64,000 nucleotides of DNA. It comes from Vibrio sp. JC009 (lineage in GTDB: Bacteria > Pseudomonadota > Gammaproteobacteria > Enterobacterales > Vibrionaceae). Positions 43,791-52,728 of the stretch are shown here, one piece after another. The notes under the pieces were generated by a model, which saw only the letters and a list, made by a program, of their open reading frames with translations, ran no database searches and was not told the origin of the DNA. The stretch's first letter is position 1; the number at the start of each line of letters is the position of its first letter. The stretch spans positions 1,054,001 to 1,118,000 of the forward strand of contig NZ_CP092107.1 in NCBI RefSeq assembly GCF_029016485.1. Reading direction: 5' to 3'. The translations under genes and the position numbers were made by a program.

Positions 43791-45071
43791 TTACTCCAGG
43801 AAGCCCTGTGCCTGCGCTTCTTTGTAATACGCTTTAGCAGCATCATTCAGCACAAGCTTGATTTCCTTCTTACCTCTAAGCGCATCCGGAAGCTTACTGC
43901 CAATCTCATTATGTGCCAGAGTAAAGTATGGCTGACTCGGGAACGCCTTCGCACCATTAGCAACCATAGTGCGCATCGCATCCAGATAACGGTACTTTTC
44001 ACCCTCTACAGAACTTGCTGAATCACGGGTCAAAAATGCCAAGTGACTCGCGCCCTTCATAGAGTCTTTTTTCAGCATTTCCATCAGCACTTTGAAAATA
44101 AGTTCACGGTCTTCTTCAACGCGCTTAGGCATTACGTAGCCATCCCAGAAAATACTGGTTGAAGGAATGCTGACAGCACTGGTAGCAGCAGGTGCAGCGG
44201 CATATTGAATTTTGCCCACAACCTTTGAGACTTCAGCATTGTCCATCTCTGCGGCACGGGTTGCCCACACATTACCCATCACGGCTTTTTCCTGCTGGAA
44301 ATTCACCATCACAAGGTCATTTGACATAGAAAGCGCATTAGGAGACATGTACGAAAGCAGTGACTTCAGAATTTCAGCAGCCTTCACACCTTTCTCGCTG
44401 TTAAACAGGGGCTTGCCTTGCGCATCAAAGTACTCACCACCCAGTGACAAATAGATATTGGTAAACTCTGTCGCCAGATTCCAGCCCTTACCCATCGCCT
44501 GGGAAATAGGATACTTAAATCCTGCTTCCTGCAGTTTTTCTGCATTTGCTAATACATCGGCATAGGTCTTTGGCACACTCAGCGAGTACTTATCCAGAAT
44601 GTCCTGACGATAGAAGAACTGTTGCATGTTCATTTGCAGGGGAACCGCATAGATTTCACCATCTACGGTTGCCAGATCCCACACTTCCTTTGGAATGTCG
44701 CTTAGCTTATATTCATCCCAGTATTTTTTTACCAGATCCGTAATAGGCTGAAGCTGCTCTTTAGCCTGGAACTCATGGAAACTGCTTGCTGAGACCTGGA
44801 TCAGATCATAAGGCGAGTTACCACGGCGGCTGGAAAGAATAATACGAGCCTGCTCCTGTACTGCACTGCCACTAACCAGTTTGTTCTTCACCTTTAGTGA
44901 ATCAGATTCACACTCAGCCATCTTGTCAGAGAAGTATTTAAGTACCGGATAGCTGTTGGAAAGCAGTGAAAGTTCACCTTTGGCCTCTACACCAGAAAGG
45001 TCACAATTGGCTGCAGCACCGCCAACAAACGCCAGAGAAGTAATCATTGCCAGAAATTGCTTTTTCATCAT
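43791..45071 (-). CDS. Periplasmic carbohydrate-type substrate-binding protein
   Basis: 426 residues. Signal peptide at 1-21 (MMKKQFLAMITSLAFVGGAA, cleavage before NCD). The mature part is an SBP_bac_1 (MalE-type) two-lobe protein with AVPLQMNMQQFFYRQDIL near 143 and FQQEKAVMGNVWATRAAEMD near 262. A cysteine pair near the mature N-terminus (NCDL, AECES) could form a disulfide. Cargo is unknown; CUT1 binding proteins take oligosaccharides, glycerol derivatives or polyols. It lies between the ATPase and permease genes of one operon. Confidence 0.9.
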   Translation of the reverse strand: MMKKQFLAMITSLAFVGGAAANCDLSGVEAKGELSLLSNSYPVLKYFSDKMAECESDSLKVKNKLVSGSAVQEQARIILSSRRGNSPYDLIQVSASSFHEFQAKEQLQPITDLVKKYWDEYKLSDIPKEVWDLATVDGEIYAVPLQMNMQQFFYRQDILDKYSLSVPKTYADVLANAEKLQEAGFKYPISQAMGKGWNLATEFTNIYLSLGGEYFDAQGKPLFNSEKGVKAAEILKSLLSYMSPNALSMSNDLVMVNFQQEKAVMGNVWATRAAEMDNAEVSKVVGKIQYAAAPAATSAVSIPSTSIFWDGYVMPKRVEEDRELIFKVLMEMLKKDSMKGASHLAFLTRDSASSVEGEKYRYLDAMRTMVANGAKAFPSQPYFTLAHNEIGSKLPDALRGKKEIKLVLNDAAKAYYKEAQAQGFLE

Positions 45072-45086
45072 TTAGTCCCTTAAATG

Positions 45087-46175
45087 TTAAGCTGTTAATT
45101 CAGCCAGCTCAGGAGCAAGCATAAAGTCAATTCGCTGCTCCGATTTCGTGTTAAACAGATAGGTGTGTTCCAGGTTGAACTTGAATCCAATGGGGTCACC
45201 GATCTCTGCTTCATAATTTTTATCTGCACGGGCCACCACCAGATTTCCGTTCACCTCCAGAGTGATCAGTGTTGATTCCCCGGTCATTTCTATGGAGTAG
45301 ACTTTCCCGGTCAGGTTCGCATCATCCAGCGGACACACTTCAATATCTTCCGGACGAACCCCTAAAGTCACCATGGCATTAGAAACGTTGCCCAGCCCCT
45401 TTACCTTGCAGTTCTGGCTGCTGAACTTGCCATGATTTACCGAGCCCTCAATAAAGTTCATCGACGGTGAGCCGATAAAACCAGCCACAAACAGGTTGCG
45501 CGGGTTGTTATAGATATTCTTTGGCGTGTCCAGTTGCTGGATCTTCCCCTGATAAAGTACTGCAACCCGGTCAGCCAGAGTCATAGCTTCAATCTGGTCG
45601 TGGGTAACATAAACTGTGGTACGCTGAAATTCATGGTGCAGGTTTTTCAGCAGAGCACGCATGGAAACACGAAGTTTAGCGTCAAGATTAGATAAAGGTT
45701 CATCCATCAGAAACAGGCTTGGCTCACGCACAATTGCACGGGCAAGCGCGACACGTTGTCTCTGACCACCGGAAAGTTGTGACGGCTTGCGCTCAAGCAG
45801 ATGATCCAGCTCTACACGTTTAGCCGCTTTAATCACCCGTGCATGCAATTCGTCCTTCTCCACCTTCTTCATTTGAAGTGGAAAGGCGATATTTCCATAT
45901 ACTGTTTTTTGCGGGTACAGGCCGTAGTTCTGGAATACCATAGCGATATCCCGATCTCTTGGGTGTGTATCATTCACCCGGCTCCCGTCTATCTCCACAT
46001 CACCTTCTGTCGGGGTATCCAGACCCGCGATCATTCTCATTGTGGTGGTTTTTCCGCAGCCTGAAGGCCCGAGCAGTACCAGAAACTCTTTGTCTTTAAT
46101 TTCCAGATTTAGGTCTTCAATAACCTTTGTGCTACCCCAGGTCTTATCAATATTGCGTAATAATATTGATGCCAT
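45087..46175 (-). CDS. ABC transporter ATPase, MsmK/UgpC/MalK type
   Basis: 362 residues from ATG 46175, which has GAGGGAG 5 nt upstream (a longer frame to 46208 lacks this). Walker A GPSGCGKTTT near 36, signature LSGGQRQR near 133, Walker B SLFLMDEPLSNLDAKL near 150, and a C-terminal regulatory TOBE domain from about 240 (GVRPEDIEVCPLDDANLTGK). Energises the CUT1 importer encoded next. First gene of the eight-gene operon; it lies just downstream of a control region with two LacI-type operators. Confidence 0.92.
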   Translation of the reverse strand: MASILLRNIDKTWGSTKVIEDLNLEIKDKEFLVLLGPSGCGKTTTMRMIAGLDTPTEGDVEIDGSRVNDTHPRDRDIAMVFQNYGLYPQKTVYGNIAFPLQMKKVEKDELHARVIKAAKRVELDHLLERKPSQLSGGQRQRVALARAIVREPSLFLMDEPLSNLDAKLRVSMRALLKNLHHEFQRTTVYVTHDQIEAMTLADRVAVLYQGKIQQLDTPKNIYNNPRNLFVAGFIGSPSMNFIEGSVNHGKFSSQNCKVKGLGNVSNAMVTLGVRPEDIEVCPLDDANLTGKVYSIEMTGESTLITLEVNGNLVVARADKNYEAEIGDPIGFKFNLEHTYLFNTKSEQRIDFMLAPELAELTA

Positions 46176-46297
46176 GTGTGCTCCCTCTACATTTCGCAAA
46201 TTACTCATCCATGAACTGACTCAGAAACACTCCGGACCGGGTATCAAAACAAGTCATACGATTCGGTGTCACTTCATCGATATACGCCGCCTCTGGC

Positions 46298-46317
46298 TTT
46301 TGCATTCGCATGCAAAA
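46298..46317. promoter_or_regulatory. LacI-family operator 1
   Basis: TTTTGCATTCGCATGCAAAA, a palindrome with one mismatched pair and a central CG as bound by LacI/GalR proteins. It lies 122 bp before the ATPase start codon and exactly 160 bp from operator 2. Confidence 0.8.
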
Positions 46318-46457
46318 CAAAAGCAAACCCTCTACAAGCCTAAGAGCAAGTTGCATACCAATTTAGAGTTAGAGCGACTAAACAGGTACAGTTGTAGCAA
46401 TAAATCAATCAGTTACGAACTGCAAGCTGAGCCAAAACATTAAGCTGAGAGACTCCG

Positions 46458-46477
46458 TTTTGCATACGTATGCAAAA
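46458..46477. promoter_or_regulatory. LacI-family operator 2
   Basis: TTTTGCATACGTATGCAAAA, a perfect 20-bp palindrome, 169 bp before the LacI-family gene. With operator 1 it permits looping and joint control of the divergent regulator and operon. The 46176-46645 control region holds no other gene I can support. Confidence 0.85.
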
Positions 46478-46645
46478 ATTTATTTGCGTGCACCAGATGA
46501 AAGCGTACTTGTTCCGAATTGATGCAAGATTGACCACTTTTTTATGTTCAGCGCACCAAACAGCCCAGCCGGTAAGAAAATCCGCGTCTGGTACTACTCT
46601 TGCTATATACCTGCAGATACAAAGAAAACGCTTAACGGAATAATA

Positions 46646-47632
46646 ATGCGACAAGGAAAGATCACTTCGACAGATGTAGCCCGCATGCTGGGTGTATCCC
46701 AGTCCATGGTTTCAAGGGCTTTTAATCCCAATGCCAGCATTTCTGATAAGAAAAGAAAGCTGGTGATTGAAGGGGCGCAGAAACTGGGCTATACCCCCAA
46801 CGCTATGGCCCGAAGCCTGACCTCAAAGCGCTCAGGACTGGTTGCAATAGTGACCGACAGTGAAACGAATCCCATTTATGATGAGATGATCCGTAAACTC
46901 TCCTACACCATTCAGGCGAAAGGAGGACAACCTGTGCTCTGTATGGCAGATAACCACAATATGAATACTGCGGTAAATAAAGCCATAGAGTATCAGGTGG
47001 ACGGACTGATTATCGCCACCAGCCGGATTAAAAACGGGTTGCTGGAGAAATGCCTGGATTACGGTATTCAACTGACCTTTATCAACCAATACCTGAACGG
47101 CACAGAAGCAAGCTGCTTCTGTACCGATAACCGGCTAGCCGGTGAACAGATCGCAGATTACCTAACAGAAACCGGCTGCCAGCGAATTGCTTATCTGGCC
47201 GGAGACAAAGGCAGCATGGTTAACGAGCAAAGGTGGGAAGGCTTCCGGGACCGCCTTCTTCATCACGGAACCATACCGCCACTTTATATTCCCGGCACCT
47301 TCTCTTTTCAGTCTGGCCTAGATACTGCAGCTAAACTGACGGATTACTACAAAGATATTGATGCGGTATTCTGCGCCAACGATATTATTGCTATCGGCCT
47401 TCTGGAAGGAATGCGCGGACTCGCTTTAAAACAGCAGCCCGCCGTTATCGGTGTGGATGATATTCCTATGGCCGCATGGCCTACATTCCAACTAACCAGT
47501 TACCGTCAACCATTGGAACAGCTTATCGACGAAGCGATAGACCAGCTACTTCACAGGATAGAACTTGAGACGCCGGCAGATATGCAATACCACTATTACA
47601 CTGGTGAGCTGATTGTGCGGGATACTGCATAA
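46646..47632 (+). CDS. LacI-family transcriptional repressor
   Basis: 328 residues from ATG 46646; the longer frame to 46544 runs through the promoter. HTH at about 4-50 (TSTDVARMLGVSQSMVSRAF) and a periplasmic-binding-protein-like ligand domain at about 60-325. GGA lies about 8 nt before the ATG. Divergent from the SnoaL/ABC operon, with two LacI-type palindromes between, so it very probably represses that operon and itself; the inducer would be the imported compound or a product. Confidence 0.92.
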   Translation: MRQGKITSTDVARMLGVSQSMVSRAFNPNASISDKKRKLVIEGAQKLGYTPNAMARSLTSKRSGLVAIVTDSETNPIYDEMIRKLSYTIQAKGGQPVLCMADNHNMNTAVNKAIEYQVDGLIIATSRIKNGLLEKCLDYGIQLTFINQYLNGTEASCFCTDNRLAGEQIADYLTETGCQRIAYLAGDKGSMVNEQRWEGFRDRLLHHGTIPPLYIPGTFSFQSGLDTAAKLTDYYKDIDAVFCANDIIAIGLLEGMRGLALKQQPAVIGVDDIPMAAWPTFQLTSYRQPLEQLIDEAIDQLLHRIELETPADMQYHYYTGELIVRDTA

Positions 47633-47641
47633 AAGAAGATA

Positions 47642-47666
47642 GTCAGGGGGTAGGTTCCCCCCTGAC
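47642..47666 (-). terminator. Terminator between lacI-type and lpd genes
   Basis: Perfect 9-bp stem GTCAGGGGG / CCCCCTGAC with a 7-nt loop between convergent genes. The minus-strand tail TATCTTCTTTTAT supports leftward termination; it may act in both directions. Confidence 0.78.
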
Positions 47667-47674
47667 GTTAGCGC

Positions 47675-49084
47675 TTACCTTCTGCGCTGAGGAAGCATAT
47701 CCGTAACAGAGCCTTCAACCAACTCGGCACCAAAGGCTATCGTTTCTGCCAGCGTCGGATGTGCGTGAATTGTATTAGCAATATCCTTCGCTGTGGCCCC
47801 CGTTTCAATGGCTACAGCAACTTCATGGATAAGTTCACCGGCATTTGCTCCGCAAATTCCAGCGCCCAGTACTTTTCCGCTCTCCTTGTCGAACAGCAGC
47901 TTAGTCACTCCGTTAGAAGCACCCGCACTTTGTGCCCGTCCGCTCACTATCCACGGCACCTTACCCGTGTCGTAAACAACTCCGGCTGCTTTCGCCTCTT
48001 TCTCTGTCAAGCCAACCCAGGCGATCTCCGGACTGGTATAGGCAACTGAAGGAATCGCCGGCGAACCAAAGCCCGCCTCATGCCCGGATATGACCTCTGC
48101 TGCGATTTTCGCTTCATGGCTGGCTTTGTGTGCCAGCATAGGACCAGCTACGATATCACCGATAGCAAATATGTTCGCAAGCTTAGTCTGCATCTGATCA
48201 TTTACCGGAATCAATCCTTTGTCATCGGTTTCAATACCCAGCTCCTCCAGACCGATCTCAAGCGTATTTGGCCTGCGTCCAACCGCCACCAGCACAGCAT
48301 CATAAATTTCAGGATCAGGCGCTTTTTTCCCTTCCATCGCAACCTTGACCCCTTCTTCTGTTGAAAGCATCTCTGTTACCGAGGTTCTGGTGAAAATGCG
48401 GTACTCTTTTTTTAGCTTTTTCACCAACGGCTGAACCACATCCTTATCTGCCGAAGGAATAATCTGATCCAGAGCCTCAACAATAGTGATCTCTGAACCG
48501 AGCGCGGAATAGACCTGAGCCATCTCAAGCCCGATGATCCCGCCTCCGACAATAAGCATTTTCTCTGGTACACGGTTAAGTGCTAAAGCATCGGTTGAGT
48601 TCCAGATACGCGGATCTTGCGGAGCTATTGGCAGTGAAACTGGCCTGGATCCGGTTGCTATTATTGCGTGATTAAAGGTGACAAGCTGACCGTTCGTTCC
48701 TTCAATTCGCAGTGTATTCTGGTCCTGGAAAAATCCCTGCCCATTCACCCGGATAATTTTGCGAGCTTTACACAAGCTGTCCAGTCCGCCGGTCAGGTTA
48801 CTGATGGTGTTATTTTTGTAGTCACGCAACTTATTCAGATCAACACCAGGCTGAGCAAAACTGATCCCCATCTCTGCCGCTTCACGGGCCTCTTCAAGGA
48901 TCGCGGCACCATGCAACAGGGTCTTGGAAGGAATACAGCCGACGTTGACACAAACGCCCCCCAGTGTATTTCGTTTCTCAATAAGACAAACTGATAATCC
49001 CAGATCTGCTGCACGAAAAGCGGCGGTATAACCTCCCGGCCCACCACCCAGGATAGCCAGATCGACATTGATATTTTCTTTCAT
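47675..49084 (-). CDS. lpdA: Dihydrolipoyl dehydrogenase
   Basis: 469 residues from ATG 49084, which has GGAG 6 nt upstream. FAD-binding GGGPGGYTAAFRAADLG at the N-terminus, redox disulfide GGVCVNVGCIPSKTLLH near residue 45, NAD-binding GGGIIGLEMAQVYSALG near 180 and the C-terminal catalytic pair HAHPTLAET. Reoxidises lipoamide of 2-oxoacid dehydrogenases or glycine cleavage. No E1/E2 gene is next to it, so this is probably an extra copy. An alternative ATG at 49192 adds 36 residues rich in histidine (MESWHHHYGHFGHKAG) with a short-spaced AGGA. Confidence 0.92.
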   Translation of the reverse strand: MKENINVDLAILGGGPGGYTAAFRAADLGLSVCLIEKRNTLGGVCVNVGCIPSKTLLHGAAILEEAREAAEMGISFAQPGVDLNKLRDYKNNTISNLTGGLDSLCKARKIIRVNGQGFFQDQNTLRIEGTNGQLVTFNHAIIATGSRPVSLPIAPQDPRIWNSTDALALNRVPEKMLIVGGGIIGLEMAQVYSALGSEITIVEALDQIIPSADKDVVQPLVKKLKKEYRIFTRTSVTEMLSTEEGVKVAMEGKKAPDPEIYDAVLVAVGRRPNTLEIGLEELGIETDDKGLIPVNDQMQTKLANIFAIGDIVAGPMLAHKASHEAKIAAEVISGHEAGFGSPAIPSVAYTSPEIAWVGLTEKEAKAAGVVYDTGKVPWIVSGRAQSAGASNGVTKLLFDKESGKVLGAGICGANAGELIHEVAVAIETGATAKDIANTIHAHPTLAETIAFGAELVEGSVTDMLPQRRR

Positions 49085-49312
49085 TAAATTCTCCGTATTA
49101 TTGCGGACCTGTTGCTTTACGCTTTGCTCCACCGCACTGGAGTCCCCAGCCTTATGCCCGAAGTGACCATAGTGGTGATGCCAAGATTCCATTTAATCCT
49201 TGAGTGGATACCACTACTCTTTATCTGATTCAGCACAGTGAACCAGATAATATGAGCAATTAACGGACTATTTCGCTTCACTATACTTATCAGCCATTGC
49301 ACGATCAAGAGA

Positions 49313-49332
49313 AAGTTTCCTATTGGAAACTT
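49313..49332. promoter_or_regulatory. Palindrome with TTTCC-TATT-GGAAA core, copy 1
   Basis: Perfect 8-bp arms AAGTTTCC / GGAAACTT with a TATT centre. The same 15-bp core TTTCCTATTGGAAAC returns at 49440-49454. Lies in the divergent lpd/ABC-exporter control region; the cognate regulator is not identifiable. Confidence 0.6.
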
Positions 49333-49351
49333 AATGTCATTGTGACATTAA
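49331..49351. promoter_or_regulatory. Palindrome TTAATGTCA-N3-TGACATTAA
   Basis: Perfect 9-bp arms, abutting copy 1 of the TTTCC palindrome. The core GTCA-N3-TGAC is the NorR half-site arrangement, but a single site without a sigma-54 promoter is weak support for NorR. Confidence 0.5.
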
Positions 49352-49439
49352 ACGACGCACCAAAATAGCTCATTCGCACCAACATCGCCTTAACCCTTTA
49401 CTGTAATTTCATGCAATCACACTAACTCACAAAGCGATA

Positions 49440-49454
49440 TTTCCTATTGGAAAC
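49440..49454. promoter_or_regulatory. Palindrome with TTTCC-TATT-GGAAA core, copy 2
   Basis: Second copy of TTTCCTATTGGAAAC, 125 bp from the first. The remaining stretch 49455-49738 shows no gene or further element that I can support. Confidence 0.55.
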
Positions 49455-49738
49455 GTAATAAAATCCATCTCAATAGTACAGCTGAAAAATGACGCCTAAT
49501 CTGGCACATACTCTCTGCGTTTTACGGCTACCTGGAAGTGCAACTGAAGCCATTAGTGATTGTGGGCAAATAACCCATGGATATTTTCTGTTTCGAGCTA
49601 TGTCTTTTTTGAGAAGATTACGCTAGTGTTTACCCCATATCTGTCCCATCTCACTTCTCTCGCAACCTCCGTCACTTCTTTCAGTGCAGGTGATAAGAAT
49701 AATATTAATCCGGGGACAGACAGAGTCAGGATCGAACT

Positions 49739-51601
49739 ATGTTATTTAAGTTATTTGAAGGCTTTACCAAAGCCTTCCCGGATCAGGAGCCTACTCAGCC
49801 TCCAAAAGGGATTTATGCCTTCTGTCGTCACTACACCAAAGGGTTTGAAATTCCTTTGCTTGTGATGGCGGTAGTCGCCACTATCGCCGCCATTGTTGAA
49901 GTGGCACTTTTTGGTTTTATGGGGCAAATTGTCGATCTGTTATCGACCAGTGATCCAAAAACCTTCTTTGCGGAAAACAGCTCAACATTGTGGGGATACG
50001 GCATCCTTCTGCTGGTTGTTATGCCGGTTTTGATCACCATCTACTCGCTGACAATTCACCAGAGTCTTCTGGGTAACTATCCGATGTCTGTCCGCTGGAT
50101 GGCACACCGATACCTGCTGAAACAGAGCCTCTCTTTTTATCAGGATGACTTTGCCGGACGTGTCGCTACCAAGGTGATGCAGACATCACTGGCGGTTCGT
50201 GAAACTGTGATGAAGATGCTGGACGTTTTTGTGTATGTAAGTGTTTACTTCACTGCAATCATTGTCATGCTGGCGCAGGCAGACTGGCGATTAATGGCCC
50301 CTATGCTTATCTGGCTATTTGCTTATGTGGGTATCCAGATTTACTTTGTTCCTAAATTAAAGCAGGTTTCATCTGAGCAGGCAGAGGCTCGCTCCATGAT
50401 GACCGGGCGTATCGTGGACAGTTATACCAATATCGCCACGGTAAAACTCTTCTCCCACAGTAAGCGCGAAACCGAGTATGCCGAAGAGGGAATGAACGAG
50501 TTTTTAAAAACCGTACACCGCCAGATGAGGCTGGTCACCGGTTTTAATATCAGTGTAGAAATTGCTAACTACCTGCTGGTATTTAGTATCGCCGGTATTT
50601 CGATTTTCCTTTGGATGGATAGCCTGATTACTGTCGGCGCTATTGCAATCGCAGTCAGCCTGGCGCTGCGACTTAACGGTATGTCCAAATGGATCATGTG
50701 GGAAGTTGGCGGCCTGTTTGAAAATATGGGTACGGTTGTTGACGGTATATCGACCCTGTCCAAACCAGTCAGCATTGAAGACAAACCTGACGCTAAACCA
50801 ATTGTGGTTGATCAGGGCGCTATCGAGTTCGATAACGTCAGCTTCCATTACGGAGAAAAAGAGAAAGGTGTGCTCAGCAACCTGAACCTGAAGATTAAGC
50901 CAGGTGAAAAAGTCGGTCTGGTCGGCCGTTCAGGGGCTGGTAAGTCGACGCTGGTCAACCTTCTGCTTAGATTTCATGACGTAGAAGGCGGACAGGTGAA
51001 AATTGACGGGCAGGTGATTTCCGACGTTACTCAGGACTCCCTGAGAAGCAAGATAGGCATGGTAACGCAGGATACTTCCCTGCTGCACCGCTCTATCCGT
51101 GAAAACATCCTGTACGGCAAGCCGGATGCAACGGAGGAAGAACTCCTGAAAGCCACCAGACAAGCTCAGGCTCACGAGTTTATTGAAACCCTGTCTGACC
51201 CACACGGCAACATTGGCTACGACGCTCAGGTAGGTGAGCGCGGCGTGAAACTTTCCGGAGGCCAACGCCAGCGTATCGCTATTTCCCGCGTTCTGCTAAA
51301 AGATGCCCCGCTTCTGATCCTTGATGAAGCCACTTCAGCCCTGGACTCAGAAGTAGAAGCCGCCATTCAGGAAAGTCTGTATGAACTGATGGAAGGTAAA
51401 ACCGTAATCGCCATCGCGCACCGCTTATCAACTATCGCCGCTATGGACAGACTGATTGTTCTGGACAAAGGCCAGGTAGTGGAAGAAGGTACTCATCAGG
51501 AACTGATTAAGGGCGACGGTATTTATGCGCAGTTGTGGGCGCATCAGACGGGAGGTTTTATATCCGAGGAGACAGAAGAAACACAAAAGCCTGTTTTATA
51601 A
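49739..51601 (+). CDS. ABC exporter, fused membrane and ATPase domains (MsbA/MdlB type)
   Basis: 620-residue half-transporter. Six-helix membrane domain (about 40-350), then the ATPase domain: Walker A GRSGAGKST near 402, signature LSGGQRQR near 503, Walker B PLLILDEATSALDSEV, H-loop IAIAHRLST. Exports lipids, peptides or drugs as a homodimer. AGGA lies 7 nt before the ATG. Last chromosomal gene before the prophage; its 3' end is intact. Confidence 0.92.
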   Translation: MLFKLFEGFTKAFPDQEPTQPPKGIYAFCRHYTKGFEIPLLVMAVVATIAAIVEVALFGFMGQIVDLLSTSDPKTFFAENSSTLWGYGILLLVVMPVLITIYSLTIHQSLLGNYPMSVRWMAHRYLLKQSLSFYQDDFAGRVATKVMQTSLAVRETVMKMLDVFVYVSVYFTAIIVMLAQADWRLMAPMLIWLFAYVGIQIYFVPKLKQVSSEQAEARSMMTGRIVDSYTNIATVKLFSHSKRETEYAEEGMNEFLKTVHRQMRLVTGFNISVEIANYLLVFSIAGISIFLWMDSLITVGAIAIAVSLALRLNGMSKWIMWEVGGLFENMGTVVDGISTLSKPVSIEDKPDAKPIVVDQGAIEFDNVSFHYGEKEKGVLSNLNLKIKPGEKVGLVGRSGAGKSTLVNLLLRFHDVEGGQVKIDGQVISDVTQDSLRSKIGMVTQDTSLLHRSIRENILYGKPDATEEELLKATRQAQAHEFIETLSDPHGNIGYDAQVGERGVKLSGGQRQRIAISRVLLKDAPLLILDEATSALDSEVEAAIQESLYELMEGKTVIAIAHRLSTIAAMDRLIVLDKGQVVEEGTHQELIKGDGIYAQLWAHQTGGFISEETEETQKPVL

Positions 51602-51641
51602 GTACTTTTTAATTTTCAGTTTTTCAAAAAAGCCGAATAAA

Positions 51642-51688
51642 GGCGACAAAAACCGAGTAAAACCGAGCTTTGTCGCCACTTTGTCGCC
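51642..51688. repeat. GGCGACAAA repeats at the prophage left end
   Basis: GGCGACAAA at 51642-51650 is inverted relative to TTTGTCGCC at 51669-51677 and again at 51680-51688 (11-bp step). AACCGAG also occurs twice 10 bp apart (51651, 51661). Lying between the host gene and the integrase stop, these are candidate integrase arm-type sites or part of attL; a weak terminator role is also possible. Confidence 0.45.
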
Positions 51689-51699
51689 ATTGATCATGG

Positions 51700-52728
51700 T
51701 TAGTTTTCTAGAGGATTCAGCTCTACTGCCTGGATAAGATGTTCAGGAGCAAAGTGTGCGTAAGCCATTGTCTGTTCAATTTTGCTATGGCCTAAGATTC
51801 GTTGAAGAACCAGAATATCGCCACCATTCATCATAAAATGACTTGCAAATGTATGACGTAAAATATGAGTTGCCTGCCCCGATGGTAAGAACTCAGGTAG
51901 TGCACGTTTTACGCATTGCCATGCAGCATAATACCGGACATTAAAAACAGCATGACCAGACACAGCCACATTCAGTATTTCATCATGCAGTGCTTTGGAT
52001 ATAGGAACGCTTCTGTTTCTCTTACCTTTGGTATCAGTAAAAGTTAGTTTCTTTGAAGTGATATGGCTTCGTTTAAGGGCTAACGCCTCCCCTACCCGCG
52101 CACCAGTTGCCAGGCATATTTTGCAGGCTATCAGTATCTGCTCTGCTTTCGGACTATTGTCCGCTGCAACCTTTTTCAAGAACGGCTTAATTTTATCTTT
52201 AGTAAGATAAGCCAGTTCACGTTCAGAAGCTTTGATAAGCTCGATACCAGCAACTGGATTTGGCTGCTTCCATTCACCATATTTAATGAGTGTGTTGAAC
52301 ATAGCCCTAAATGTTTTCAACTCAATATTATGAGTGGCCGGAGAGATCACGATATCTTTCCTGGTTGGGTGATGACTAACCCGGTTAGCCCGGTAGTTCA
52401 GATAGTCCTGTGTGGTAAATAACGAAGCAATTGGATTTCCCAACATCTCTACCGTTTTCTTAAGAACTACGTAAGTATTACTGCCGGTTTTAACTGTCTT
52501 TCCATGAATAACCCACCAACGCTCAAGCAGTTCTGAAAGCCTGCGATGATCTGGTTTAGCACCTAACCAAGGTTTATCATCAATCTCTTTCATTAAATAA
52601 CGTTCGAAGGCTACAGCTTCACCCTTGGTAGCAAAGCGTTTTCTTACTCGCTTGCCACTGCGGCCATTTGGGTAGCATTCGCATAGCCATGGCAGTTTAG
52701 AACCGTCTTTGAGATTTCGGATAGACAT
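51700..52728 (-). CDS. int: Prophage tyrosine integrase
   Basis: 342-residue P2-type tyrosine recombinase. N-terminal SAM-like DNA-binding domain (about 60-155); catalytic domain with the first arginine in ATGARVGEALAL near 210, HILRHTF (His288, Arg291), the histidine of LGHSKIEQ near 314 and the nucleophile Tyr323 in TMAYAHF. Integrates and, with Cox, excises the prophage. AAGGG lies 9 nt before ATG 52728, which overlaps the K+ channel stop (TAATG), so the two are cotranslated. Confidence 0.93.
   Translation of the reverse strand: MSIRNLKDGSKLPWLCECYPNGRSGKRVRKRFATKGEAVAFERYLMKEIDDKPWLGAKPDHRRLSELLERWWVIHGKTVKTGSNTYVVLKKTVEMLGNPIASLFTTQDYLNYRANRVSHHPTRKDIVISPATHNIELKTFRAMFNTLIKYGEWKQPNPVAGIELIKASERELAYLTKDKIKPFLKKVAADNSPKAEQILIACKICLATGARVGEALALKRSHITSKKLTFTDTKGKRNRSVPISKALHDEILNVAVSGHAVFNVRYYAAWQCVKRALPEFLPSGQATHILRHTFASHFMMNGGDILVLQRILGHSKIEQTMAYAHFAPEHLIQAVELNPLEN

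Noticed and set aside
49560..49865. 101-codon frame before the ABC exporter
   Set aside because: Overlaps the true start of the exporter in another frame and lacks any domain or ribosome-binding site.
51601..51700. tRNA or tmRNA as the prophage attachment site
   Set aside because: No cloverleaf or tRNA 3' end is visible; only short GGCGACAAA repeats.
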